Of a stretch of DNA of 64,000 nucleotides, positions 44,683-53,287 are shown piece after piece. The notes under the pieces are model-generated. The model was not told the DNA's origin and made no database searches. It was given only the letters and a program-made list of their open reading frames with translations. Each line of letters begins with the position of its first letter. The stretch's first letter is position 1. This DNA comes from Alphaproteobacteria bacterium. GTDB taxonomy: Bacteria; Pseudomonadota; Alphaproteobacteria; Micropepsales; Micropepsaceae. The translations under genes were made by a program, and so were the position numbers. The DNA is taken from contig JAFBAL010000042.1 of NCBI GenBank assembly GCA_019247845.1, forward strand, positions 62,001 through 126,000, in the 5' to 3' direction.

Positions 44683-46083
44683 ATGGATTACGTCAAAGGC
44701 GCCGACTTCGAGTCGCAGCGGGCGGCGCATTACGCCTTCCACGTGACGGCGATGCCGCATCTGATCGGCCGCATGTCGTGGCCGCGCGAGCAGATCGATG
44801 CCCATCGCACCAAGAGCTTGCGCAATCTGCTGCGCCACGCCAAGGCGCATTCGCCCTGGCATGCGCGGCGCCTCGCCCATATCGACGCGGAGCGGGCGAC
44901 GCCGGCGGATCTCGACGATTTCCCGGTCATGACCAAGAGCGATCTCATGGACAACTGGGACGAGATCGTGACCGTGCCCGGCGCGACCAGGAAGGGCGCC
45001 GAGGCGGTGCTGCGCGAGGCGCGCGATCAGTTCTACATCTGGGGCGATCACACGCTGCTGGCTTCGGGGGGCACGGGCGGACGTCCCGGCCTGTTCGTCT
45101 ACGACTGGGCATCGATGGCCGTGAACTGGGCGAGCATGAGCCGGGGCATGAGCCGCTCGCTGGCGCGGCTGGCGGTCCGCCAGTTCGAATCCGCGGGCCG
45201 GCCCTATCGCACCGCGGCGGTCGTCGCCGAACAGTCCTCGCACGGCTCCTATGTCATGGGCCGGCTGTTCTCCAACCCGATGAACCCGACGAAGCGTCTT
45301 TCGGCGTGGCGCACGATCGAGGAGCTGGTTCCCGAGCTGAACGCGCTCGACCCGCACATCCTGGTCTGCTATCCGACGCGCGTGCCGGCGCTGGCCGCCG
45401 CCGCAGCAGCAGGCGAGCTCAAGATTTCGCCTCACATCGTCTTCTTCGGCTCCGAGCATCTGTCGGACGGCGGCCGCCAGCTGACCCAGAAGACCTGGCC
45501 CAAGGCCGACGTGCTCACCTGTTGGGCGACGAGCGAAGGCGCGGGCTCGTTCCCCTGCGCGCTTGCCGACGGCGGTTTCCACGTCAGCGAGGACCTCGTC
45601 GTGCTCGAGCCGGTGGATGCGGCGGGCCGGCCCGTCAAGCCGGGAGAGCGTTCGCACGGCGTCTATCTCACCAACCTGTTCAACAAGGCGATGCCGATCA
45701 TCCGCTATCACATCGACGACATCTTCGAGATGGACGATGCGCCCTGTCCCTGCGGCTCGGCCTATCGCAAGGTCCGCCAGGTGCACGGCCGCGCCTTCGA
45801 GCTGTTCCACTACGGCTCGATGTTCGTCCACCCCCTGGCGCTCGAGCTCGCCGTGCTGGAGCAGCCGAGCGTCATCGAATACCAGCTGCGCCAGACGGCG
45901 CGCGGCGCGCATCTGCTCTATCGCCAGGCGGGACCGGTCGATGCCGGCAGGCTGCGCCTTCGCATCGCCGAAGGTTTCGCGCGCTACGGCCTGCGCGAGC
46001 CCGAGATCACCGTCGAGGAGGTGGCCGAGCTCAAGCGCACCGCCGTCGGCAAGCTGCAGAAATTCGTGCCCCTGGTTCACTGA
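44683..46083 (+). CDS. PaaK/CapK-like AMP-forming ligase or adenylyltransferase
   Basis: The protein is 466 aa. The AMP-binding loop is ASGGTGGRPGLFVYD (about residues 127-141). CWATSEGAGSFPC resembles the A5 motif, and GVYLTNLFNKAMPIIRYHIDDI is followed by the Cys pair CPCGS (about residues 355-359), typical of the phenylacetate-CoA ligase/CapK/LuxE group. It activates a carboxylic acid as an acyl-adenylate. In this locus it could load an unusual acid, recapture a released chain, or join the product to an amine. It lies 28 bp before the di-iron oxygenase gene and shares its strand with the PKS genes. Confidence 0.8.
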   Translation: MDYVKGADFESQRAAHYAFHVTAMPHLIGRMSWPREQIDAHRTKSLRNLLRHAKAHSPWHARRLAHIDAERATPADLDDFPVMTKSDLMDNWDEIVTVPGATRKGAEAVLREARDQFYIWGDHTLLASGGTGGRPGLFVYDWASMAVNWASMSRGMSRSLARLAVRQFESAGRPYRTAAVVAEQSSHGSYVMGRLFSNPMNPTKRLSAWRTIEELVPELNALDPHILVCYPTRVPALAAAAAAGELKISPHIVFFGSEHLSDGGRQLTQKTWPKADVLTCWATSEGAGSFPCALADGGFHVSEDLVVLEPVDAAGRPVKPGERSHGVYLTNLFNKAMPIIRYHIDDIFEMDDAPCPCGSAYRKVRQVHGRAFELFHYGSMFVHPLALELAVLEQPSVIEYQLRQTARGAHLLYRQAGPVDAGRLRLRIAEGFARYGLREPEITVEEVAELKRTAVGKLQKFVPLVH

Positions 46084-46111
46084 TGCCGGGGCTTGGACGG
46101 CGGAGACGCGG

Positions 46112-47239
46112 ATGAAAGACGGCAACATCACCAAGGACGCGGTCTATGACGCCGTGCCGCCGGACGATTTCGCTTCGATGCTCGACCTCGACCGCTACGG
46201 CCGGCGCTCCGGCGATTTCGACCGCATCATCGCCGCAAGCCACGATCATTTCTGGGATCCGCTCGATCCGCGATACATCGACTACGATCTCCCCTTCGAC
46301 ATGGAAAACGAGGCGCTGCTGCCCGACGAGATGATCGGCGCGCTCAACACGAAGTACGTCTCCGACCATCTGTCCGACCGCCGGCAGCGCGTGCGCTTCG
46401 TCAACGCCTCGGTGCACCGCATGTTCTCGTCGATCCTGCACGGCGAGCAGGGCGCGCTGAACCTGTCGGCGTCGCTCTGCCACGTCCTGCTCGATCCCGG
46501 GGCGCAGGAATACGCCGCCAACCAGGTGCGCGAGGAGGCGCGCCACGTCACCGCCTTCGCGAAGTACATCAAGGCGCGCTGGGGACGGCCCGCGCCCTGC
46601 AGCCCGGCGCTGCAAGGCCTTCTGGTCGAGGTCGTGGCGTCGCCCGCCGTCTACAAGAAGATCGTCGGAATGCAGATGCTGGTCGAGGGCCTGGCGATGG
46701 GCGCGCTCGCGACCTTCTATCAGAAGCTCCGCGATCCGTTGGGCAGAAGGCTGGTGCAGCTCGTCATGACCGACGAGGCGTTCCATCACAAGTTCGGCAA
46801 GATCTGGGCCGACCGTACCGTGCCCAAGCTCTCGGCCAAGGAGCATACCATCATCGAATACTGGGCCGCGCATTGCTTCCAGGCGCTGCTGTTCAACCTC
46901 GTCGCGCCCACGGAGCAGCGCGATCTCTACGAGGAGTTCGGGCTCGATCCCGACCGCGTGATCGCCGAGTTCCGCACCGTCTATACCGACGCCGCCACGC
47001 GCAACAACATGAAGGAAGCCTCGCACATCTTCCGCGTTCTCACCAAGACGCTGCTCAACGCTGGCATCATCACCGAGCGCACGCGCGCGTTCTACGGCGT
47101 CTATGTCGATCTCGACGAGCTGGCGCGCGAAGGCACGCGCATGATCGGCGACGACATCGCCGAGGAAGGCATCCGCTTCCTCAAGGCCGTCAACTTCAAG
47201 GACGGCATCGAAAGCGCCAAATTATTGGCAGTGGGATGA
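46112..47239 (+). CDS. Ferritin-like di-iron oxygenase (AurF-like)
   Basis: The protein is 375 aa. A complete di-iron ligand set is visible in four helices: Glu112 (GEQGA), Glu142/His145 (EEARH), Glu192 (LVEGLAM) and Asp221-Glu222 with His225/His226 (DEAFHHKFG). The spacing fits the AurF/CmlI family of arylamine N-oxygenases, though related folds include desaturases and hydroxylases. The neighbouring megasynthase carries an aminotransferase domain, so a free amine may exist for N-oxygenation; that link is inference. Its stop lies 132 bp before the first PKS gene. Confidence 0.75.
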   Translation: MKDGNITKDAVYDAVPPDDFASMLDLDRYGRRSGDFDRIIAASHDHFWDPLDPRYIDYDLPFDMENEALLPDEMIGALNTKYVSDHLSDRRQRVRFVNASVHRMFSSILHGEQGALNLSASLCHVLLDPGAQEYAANQVREEARHVTAFAKYIKARWGRPAPCSPALQGLLVEVVASPAVYKKIVGMQMLVEGLAMGALATFYQKLRDPLGRRLVQLVMTDEAFHHKFGKIWADRTVPKLSAKEHTIIEYWAAHCFQALLFNLVAPTEQRDLYEEFGLDPDRVIAEFRTVYTDAATRNNMKEASHIFRVLTKTLLNAGIITERTRAFYGVYVDLDELAREGTRMIGDDIAEEGIRFLKAVNFKDGIESAKLLAVG

Positions 47240-47273
47240 CTTCGGCGTGAAGCGCGCGCGCGACGCCTGCGAT

Positions 47274-47294
47274 GCCTTGCGCGTCGGGCAAGGC
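47274..47294. repeat. Inverted repeat ahead of the first PKS gene
   Basis: GCCTTGC (47274-47280) and GCAAGGC (47288-47294) form a perfect 7-bp stem with a 7-nt loop, 35 bp after the di-iron oxygenase stop. No T-run follows, so it is not a standard intrinsic terminator. It may be an operator, an attenuator or chance. Confidence 0.35.
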
Positions 47295-47343
47295 GCGCTT
47301 GCACCGCGCACAGCGATTCAATCGTCGTAGCTGAACGCCTCCT

Positions 47344-47349
47344 TATACT
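47344..47349 (+). promoter_or_regulatory. Possible -10 element for the PKS operon
   Basis: TATACT at 47344-47349 is an AT-rich island in GC-rich sequence, 22 bp before the ATG at 47372. The only -35-like sequence upstream (TTCAAT, 47317-47322) is 21 bp away, which is too far for a good sigma70 promoter. A strong ribosome-binding site (AAGGTGGG) directly precedes the ATG. Confidence 0.3.
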
Positions 47350-47371
47350 TCCGCATTCCAAGCAAGGTGGG

Positions 47372-50300
47372 ATGCGCGAGATGCGCCACGACGCGCAGAA
47401 GGCAAGCGGAGCCGAGGCCGCCACGGGCACAGAGCCCATCGCGATCGTGGGCATGTCCGGCGTGTTCCCCGATGCGCGCAACGTCGACGAGTTCTGGCGC
47501 AACCTGCGCGACGGCCGCGACAGCGTCGGCGAGGTGCCGCGCGACCGCGGCTGGCAGATCGAGGACTATTTCGACCCTAAGCCGCAGACGCGCGGCAAGA
47601 CCTATGTCAAGCGCGGCGCCTTCATCCAGGGCATCGACCTGTTCGATCCGTTCTTCTTCGAGATCGCGCCGTCCTCGGCCGTGCTGATGGACCCGAGCGC
47701 GCGGCTGTTCCTGCAGGAAGCCTGGCGCGCGATCGAGGACGCGGGTTATTCGAGCGCGAGCTTGAGCGGCACGCGCTGCGGCATGTATTTCTGCGCCAAG
47801 GGCGACTATCCCAACCTGCTGCAACGCTTCGAGGACACCTATCTCGCCTCGACCGACACCTATGCGCCGGCGCGGCTCGCCTATCACCTGAACCTGATCG
47901 GTCCGGCGGTCAGCCTCGACACCGCGTGTTCCTCGACCTTGACCGCGGTGGCGCAGGCTTGCGACGCGCTGGTGCTCGGCAATTGCGACATGGCGATCGT
48001 GGGCGGCGGCGGTCTGAACGCGACGCCGAACGCCTTGGTCACCTCCAGCCAGCTGCTGCTGTTCTCGCCGACCGGGCGCTGCTCGACCTTCGACGCACGC
48101 GCCGACGGCACCATCCTGGGCGAGGCGGTCGGCGCGCTGGTGCTCAAGCGGCTGGAGCGCGCGCTGTCGGACGGCGACCACATCCACGGCGTCATCAGGG
48201 GCTGGGGCACCAACCAGGACGGCCGCACCAACGGCCAGACCGCGCCCTCGGCCAAGAGCCAGGTCCGCCTGCAGACCGAGATCTACAAGAAGTTCGCGAT
48301 CGACCCGAACGACATCACCATGGTCGAGGCGCACGGCACGGGCACCAAGCTCGGCGATCCGATCGAGGTGCAGGCGCTGACGGAATCCTTCCGCCGCTTC
48401 ACCGACGCGAAGGGCTACTGTGCGCTGGGCTCGCTCAAGACCAATATCGGCCACGCCTTCTTCGGCGCCGGCGTCACCTCCGTGGTGAAGGTCCTTCTGG
48501 CGCTGCGCCATCGGATGATCCCGCCGACCTTGAACTTCGACACCATCAACCCCGCGATCAAGATCGCCGAAAGTCCGTTCTACGTGAACACGGCGCTCAG
48601 GCCCTGGCAGCCCGCGGAAGGGCGCCCGCGCATGGCGGCGGTGAACGCGTTCGGCGCCACGGGCACCAACGCCCATCTCGTCATCGAGGAGTTCGTCGAG
48701 GACGAGACCGCGCGCATCGCCATGCCGTCGCTTCGGGTGCACGAGCCTTGCGCGATCGTCGTCTCGGCCAAGACCGAGAACCGGTTGCTCGCGCGCGTCG
48801 AGGAACTGGTCGCGTTCCTGAAGCAGGCGCGCGAGGTCAGCCTCGCCGATCTTGCCTATACGCTCCAGGTCGGGCGCGACGCGATGGGCGAGCGGCTGGG
48901 CCTCGTCACCGCCGGTCTCGACGATCTCGAGGACCGGCTGGCCGCGTTCCTCGAGACGCAGGATGCGGCGGCGGCGCGCGTCCATCGCGGCAGGCTCGCG
49001 GGCGGCGCCATCGCGCGCATGGAGACGGCCGCGGCGCTGCGCGACGAAGTCGCCGACGTGCTCAAGCGCGGCGACCGCGAGGCGCTGGTGAAGCTGTGGA
49101 CCGGCGGCGCGGTCGTCGAGTGGACGCAGATGCACGGCGAGGGCTTGCGCGATCTGCGCCGCATCAGCGCGCCGACCTATCCTTTCGCGGGCGAGCGCTA
49201 CTGGGCCGACCAGAGCTTGTCCGACAGCCACGGCAACGGCGGCCGCCACGCCGGCAAGCTGCATCCGTTGCTGCATGAAAACGTATCCAGCGTGAACGAG
49301 CTCTGCTTCCGCTCCACCTTCAACGGCGAAGAGTTCTTCCTGCGGGACCACGTCATCCGCGACCGCAAGCTGCTGCCCGGCGTCGCCTATCTCGAGATCG
49401 CGCGCGCCGCCGCCTCGCTCGCAAGCGACACCGACATGACGGGCCGCACGATGCGGCTGAAGAAGGTGGTCTGGATCCAGCCCTTCGTATACGGCCCCGA
49501 CAATATGAGCCTGCGCATCGCGCTCGGCCCGGCGCAAGGCGCCGGGGACGACGGTTCGCCGGCCGCGTTCGAGTTCGAGATCTATGGCGGCGAGGGCGAC
49601 CTCGTCACCCGCCATTGCCAGGGCGAGGTGCATTTCGACAAGGCCGAAGCGCCGCCGCGCCTCGATCTCGCCGCACTGCGCAAAGCCTGCACCAGCGCCG
49701 AGATCGCCGGCGCCAGGCTCTATCCCTTCCTCGCCGCCTCGGGCTTCCAGCTCGGGCCGGGCCACCAGGGCGTCGAACGGCTCTTTGCCGGCGACGGCCA
49801 GGCGCTCGGGCGCCTGGTGCTGCCGCGCTCGGTGTCCAAGGGTTTCGAGATGCATCCGAGCCTGATGGATTCCGCGTTGCAGACGGCGTCCGGCCTTCTC
49901 TTCGGCCAGGACGCGGCGTCGCGCGCCGGCGCCGTGCCGCTGCCCTTCGCGCTGGAGTCGCTCGAGTTGTTTGCGCCTTGCCCCGACACGCTGTGGGCCT
50001 GGGTGCGCTATGCGGAAGGCAGCTCGCCTGCCGACAAGGTGACCCGCACCGATATCGACCTGTGCGACGACAAGGGCCAGGTCTGCGTGCGGATGCGCGG
50101 GCTCACCTCGCGCGACATGCGCAAGGACGCGGCTCCAGCCGCTGCGCGCGGCGAAGCGCAGACGACGCTGCTTCGGCCGGTGTGGAAGGAAGAGGCAGGT
50201 GCGATGAGCGGCGCCGCCGGCGAAGGCGAGCGCTATGTCGTCTATTGCGCCAATGAAAGCGCGATCGGCGGCGCCGACTTGGTCGAGGCGCAGGACGGCG

Positions 50301-53287
50301 TGACCGGCGTCATCCGCATCGCGGCGCAGGCCGGAGCGGACGCGGCGCAAAACTACACCGACGCCGCGGCATGTCTGCTCGACGTCGTCCGCAGCGCGAT
50401 GCAGCGTCAATCCGAGCGCGGCACCCCGACCCTGCTGCAGCTCGCGGTGCATCCGAGCGCCGCGGACAGCCATCTCGGAGGGCTGGCCGCATTGCTGCGC
50501 AGCGCGCATCAGGAGAACTCCCAGCTCATCGGTCAGGCCATCGTCTTCGAGGACGATCCCGGCGCGCACGCTATCTCGGAATGCCTCGACGCCGAAGCGG
50601 CGCGGCCCATGGATGCGCAGGTCCGCTATGCGAGGGGCAAGCGCTTCGTGCTGAGGCACGAGGAATTGTCCGACGCGGCGCCGAAGCCGGATGCGCCATG
50701 GCGCAAGGGCGGCGTGTATCTGATCGCGGGTGGCGCCGGCGGGCTGGGCCTCATCTTCGCGCGTGAGATCGCCGCGAGCGTCGCCGACGCCAGGATCGTC
50801 CTCACCGGCCGCGGGCAATTGGGCGACGCGCGCGAAGCCGCGCTCGCCGATCTCCGCGCCATGGGGTGCACGGTCGAATATCACCGGCTCGACATCGCCG
50901 ACGGCGCTGCGGTCGCGGCAATGGTCGACAAGCTGTATCGCGACCACGGCGGCATCGCCGGCGTCATCCACTGCGCCGGCGTGCTGCGCGACAACTACAT
51001 TCCGCGCAAGAGCGCGGACGAGTTGCGCGCGGTGCTGGCGCCCAAGGTCGCGGGCCTGGTCAATCTGGACCGCGCGATCGGCACGCGGCCGCTCGAACTC
51101 TTCGTCGGCTTCTCGTCGCTGGCCGGCGCCTGGGGCAATGCCGGGCAGAGCGACTATGCCAGCGCGAACGCCTTCATGGACGCCTATCTGAGCGCGCGCG
51201 CCGGGCGCGTCGCGGCGGGCCGGGCGCAGGGCAGGAGCCTCGCCATCGACTGGCCGCTCTGGAAGGACGGCGGCATGCGCGTCGATGCCGCTTACGAGAG
51301 CCTGATGGCCAATACCTCGGGCTTCGTTCCGCTGCCGACCGCGGCGGGCGTCGCGGCGTTTCACCGCGCCTGGTCCGAAGGCGACGCGCAGATGCTGGTC
51401 GTCCATGCCGACCGCGCGGTCTGGCAGAAGAGCTTGGCCCAGCGCGCCAAGGTCGAGGCGCATCGCGCCAGGTCCGCGTCGGAGGCGCCCGACGCCGGGA
51501 CCGAGGCGCTGAAGACCGAGATCGTGTCGCTGATCCGCTCGCTGATCGCCGATCTGATCCGCGCCGATGTGAGCCAGATAAATCCGGCCGCGGAGATGAG
51601 CGAGTTCGGCCTGGACTCGATCTCGTTCACCAAGCTCACCAACACGCTGCACGACGATTATCACGTCTCGCTGTCGCCGACGATCTTCTTCGAGTATTCG
51701 ACGATCGACGAGTTCGCCAAGCTCCTGGCCGAGGTCTATGGCGACGACCTGCGTCCGCGCCTGGGGGTAGTCGATGCCTCCGCACCGAAAGCGGTGCCCG
51801 CGCCCCTGGAAGAAGCGCCGGCAGCCGACGCTTCTCGGGCCGACGCTTCACGGGCCGACGCTGCGCAAGTCGATGGGCATTTGAGCCGCCCGCGTCTGCG
51901 CGGCGCCTGGCGCGCGACCGGTGCGCGCACCGAAAAGCCCGCGGATGCGCAGGGCGACCGCGGGCGCATCGCCGTCATCGGCATGAGCGCCCAGTTCCCG
52001 ATGGCGCGCGACTATCGTCAGTTCTGGAACAACCTGGCTTCCGGCCGCGACTGCATCGTCGAGATCCCGAAGGACCGCTGGGACTGGCAGAAGATCTACG
52101 GCGATCCGCGCAACGATGCCGAGGTCACCAACATCAAATGGGGCGGCTTCATCGACGGCATCGGCGATTGGGATCCCGCCTTCTTCTCGATCTCGCCGCG
52201 CGAGGCCGAGCTGATCGATCCGCAGAAGCGCCTGCTGATGACCTATGTGTGGAAGGCGATCGAGGACGCGGGGTATGCGCCGTCCTCGCTCTGGGGCAGC
52301 AACACCGCACTTTATATAGGCACCGCCGACAGCGGCTATGCCTCGCTCTATGCCCAGGCCGGCCTCAAGAACGACGGCTCCGGCACGCCGGCCTCGATGG
52401 GCCCGAACCGGATGAGCTATTTCCTCAACCTGCACGGGGCGAGCGAGCCGGTCGAAACGGCGTGCTCCAGCTCGCTCATCGCCATCAACCGCGCGGTGAC
52501 GGCGCTGCGCGACGGGACCTGCGATCTCGCCATCGCCGGCGGCATCCAGCTCATCCCCACGCCCGCCAAGCATATCTCCTTCAGCCAGGCCGGAATTCTC
52601 TGCGAGGACGGGCGCTGCAAGACCTTCTCGAGCAAGGCCAACGGCTATGTCCGCTCCGAGGGCATCGGCATGCTGGTCTTGAAGCGGCTGTCGGATGCCG
52701 AACGCGACGGCGACAGCATCCTGGGCGTGGTGCTGGGCATCGCCGAGAACCACGGCGGCCGCGCCAACTCGCTCACCTCGCCCAATCCGCGCGCGCAGGC
52801 GGTGCTGCTGCAGGCCGCCTATCGCGACGCCGGCATCGACCCCAGGACCGTCGGCTACATCGAAGCCCACGGCACCGGCACGATGCTGGGCGATCCCATC
52901 GAGATCAACGGCCTGAAATCGGCGTTCAAGCAGCTCTATGCCGACACGGAAGCGACCAAGGTCGTGGAGCGCAAGCCGGGCGAGACGCACTGCGCGCTGG
53001 GTTCCGTCAAGACCAATATCGGCCATGCCGAGCTCGCGGCCGGCGTCGCCGGCGTCATCAAGGTGCTGCTGCAGATGCGCCACGGCACGCTGGTCGAGAG
53101 CCTGCATTGCGACGAGCTGAATCCGCACATCGATTTCTCGGATTCGCCGTTCGAGGTCGTGCGCGAGAAGCGCGAATGGCGGCGCGTGACCGACGCCGAG
53201 GGCCGCACCGTCCCGCGGCGCGCAGGGATCAGCTCTTTCGGCGTTGGCGGCGTCAACGCGCATGTCGTCCTGGAGGAATACGCGTGA
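47372..53287 (+). CDS. Trans-AT type polyketide synthase: KS-DH-KR-ACP-KS
   Basis: The protein is 1971 aa with no acyltransferase domain. KS1 has a full triad (Cys186 in DTACSS, His321 in EAHGTGT, His361 in NIGHA). A post-KS linker follows. DH has His660 (RDHVIRDRKLLPG, with Asp where the HxxxGxxxxP glycine stands) and Asp833. KR has nucleotide loop AGGAGGLG near 1119 and Tyr1262 in QSDYASANAF. ACP carries Ser1416 (FGLDSIS). KS2 is complete (Cys1698, His1833, His1885). The expected product of the first module is a beta-hydroxy or alpha,beta-unsaturated thioester. Malonyl units must come from an AT encoded elsewhere. It ends right after KS2, overlapping the next gene by GTGA. Confidence 0.9.
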   Translation: MREMRHDAQKASGAEAATGTEPIAIVGMSGVFPDARNVDEFWRNLRDGRDSVGEVPRDRGWQIEDYFDPKPQTRGKTYVKRGAFIQGIDLFDPFFFEIAPSSAVLMDPSARLFLQEAWRAIEDAGYSSASLSGTRCGMYFCAKGDYPNLLQRFEDTYLASTDTYAPARLAYHLNLIGPAVSLDTACSSTLTAVAQACDALVLGNCDMAIVGGGGLNATPNALVTSSQLLLFSPTGRCSTFDARADGTILGEAVGALVLKRLERALSDGDHIHGVIRGWGTNQDGRTNGQTAPSAKSQVRLQTEIYKKFAIDPNDITMVEAHGTGTKLGDPIEVQALTESFRRFTDAKGYCALGSLKTNIGHAFFGAGVTSVVKVLLALRHRMIPPTLNFDTINPAIKIAESPFYVNTALRPWQPAEGRPRMAAVNAFGATGTNAHLVIEEFVEDETARIAMPSLRVHEPCAIVVSAKTENRLLARVEELVAFLKQAREVSLADLAYTLQVGRDAMGERLGLVTAGLDDLEDRLAAFLETQDAAAARVHRGRLAGGAIARMETAAALRDEVADVLKRGDREALVKLWTGGAVVEWTQMHGEGLRDLRRISAPTYPFAGERYWADQSLSDSHGNGGRHAGKLHPLLHENVSSVNELCFRSTFNGEEFFLRDHVIRDRKLLPGVAYLEIARAAASLASDTDMTGRTMRLKKVVWIQPFVYGPDNMSLRIALGPAQGAGDDGSPAAFEFEIYGGEGDLVTRHCQGEVHFDKAEAPPRLDLAALRKACTSAEIAGARLYPFLAASGFQLGPGHQGVERLFAGDGQALGRLVLPRSVSKGFEMHPSLMDSALQTASGLLFGQDAASRAGAVPLPFALESLELFAPCPDTLWAWVRYAEGSSPADKVTRTDIDLCDDKGQVCVRMRGLTSRDMRKDAAPAAARGEAQTTLLRPVWKEEAGAMSGAAGEGERYVVYCANESAIGGADLVEAQDGVTGVIRIAAQAGADAAQNYTDAAACLLDVVRSAMQRQSERGTPTLLQLAVHPSAADSHLGGLAALLRSAHQENSQLIGQAIVFEDDPGAHAISECLDAEAARPMDAQVRYARGKRFVLRHEELSDAAPKPDAPWRKGGVYLIAGGAGGLGLIFAREIAASVADARIVLTGRGQLGDAREAALADLRAMGCTVEYHRLDIADGAAVAAMVDKLYRDHGGIAGVIHCAGVLRDNYIPRKSADELRAVLAPKVAGLVNLDRAIGTRPLELFVGFSSLAGAWGNAGQSDYASANAFMDAYLSARAGRVAAGRAQGRSLAIDWPLWKDGGMRVDAAYESLMANTSGFVPLPTAAGVAAFHRAWSEGDAQMLVVHADRAVWQKSLAQRAKVEAHRARSASEAPDAGTEALKTEIVSLIRSLIADLIRADVSQINPAAEMSEFGLDSISFTKLTNTLHDDYHVSLSPTIFFEYSTIDEFAKLLAEVYGDDLRPRLGVVDASAPKAVPAPLEEAPAADASRADASRADAAQVDGHLSRPRLRGAWRATGARTEKPADAQGDRGRIAVIGMSAQFPMARDYRQFWNNLASGRDCIVEIPKDRWDWQKIYGDPRNDAEVTNIKWGGFIDGIGDWDPAFFSISPREAELIDPQKRLLMTYVWKAIEDAGYAPSSLWGSNTALYIGTADSGYASLYAQAGLKNDGSGTPASMGPNRMSYFLNLHGASEPVETACSSSLIAINRAVTALRDGTCDLAIAGGIQLIPTPAKHISFSQAGILCEDGRCKTFSSKANGYVRSEGIGMLVLKRLSDAERDGDSILGVVLGIAENHGGRANSLTSPNPRAQAVLLQAAYRDAGIDPRTVGYIEAHGTGTMLGDPIEINGLKSAFKQLYADTEATKVVERKPGETHCALGSVKTNIGHAELAAGVAGVIKVLLQMRHGTLVESLHCDELNPHIDFSDSPFEVVREKREWRRVTDAEGRTVPRRAGISSFGVGGVNAHVVLEEYA
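51824..51868 (+). repeat. Three 15-bp tandem repeats in the ACP-KS linker
   Basis: The unit GCCGACGCTTCxCGG occurs at 51824-51838 and 51839-51853, with a degenerate third copy at 51854-51868. It encodes A-D-A-S-R twice then A-D-A-A-Q, in the flexible linker between the ACP and KS2 of the first PKS. The repeat keeps the frame. It could vary in number by slippage, changing linker length without harming the protein. Confidence 0.7.

Noticed and set aside
47274..47294. Intrinsic terminator between the di-iron oxygenase and the PKS
   Set aside because: The stem is good but no T-run follows, and the flanking genes point the same way, so I list it only as an inverted repeat.
47318..51664. Open frame of about 1,450 codons on the minus strand under the first PKS
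   Set aside because: It is Arg/Asp/Gly-rich with no domain, and the plus strand carries complete KS, DH, KR and ACP motifs. High GC content produces such long antisense frames throughout the window.
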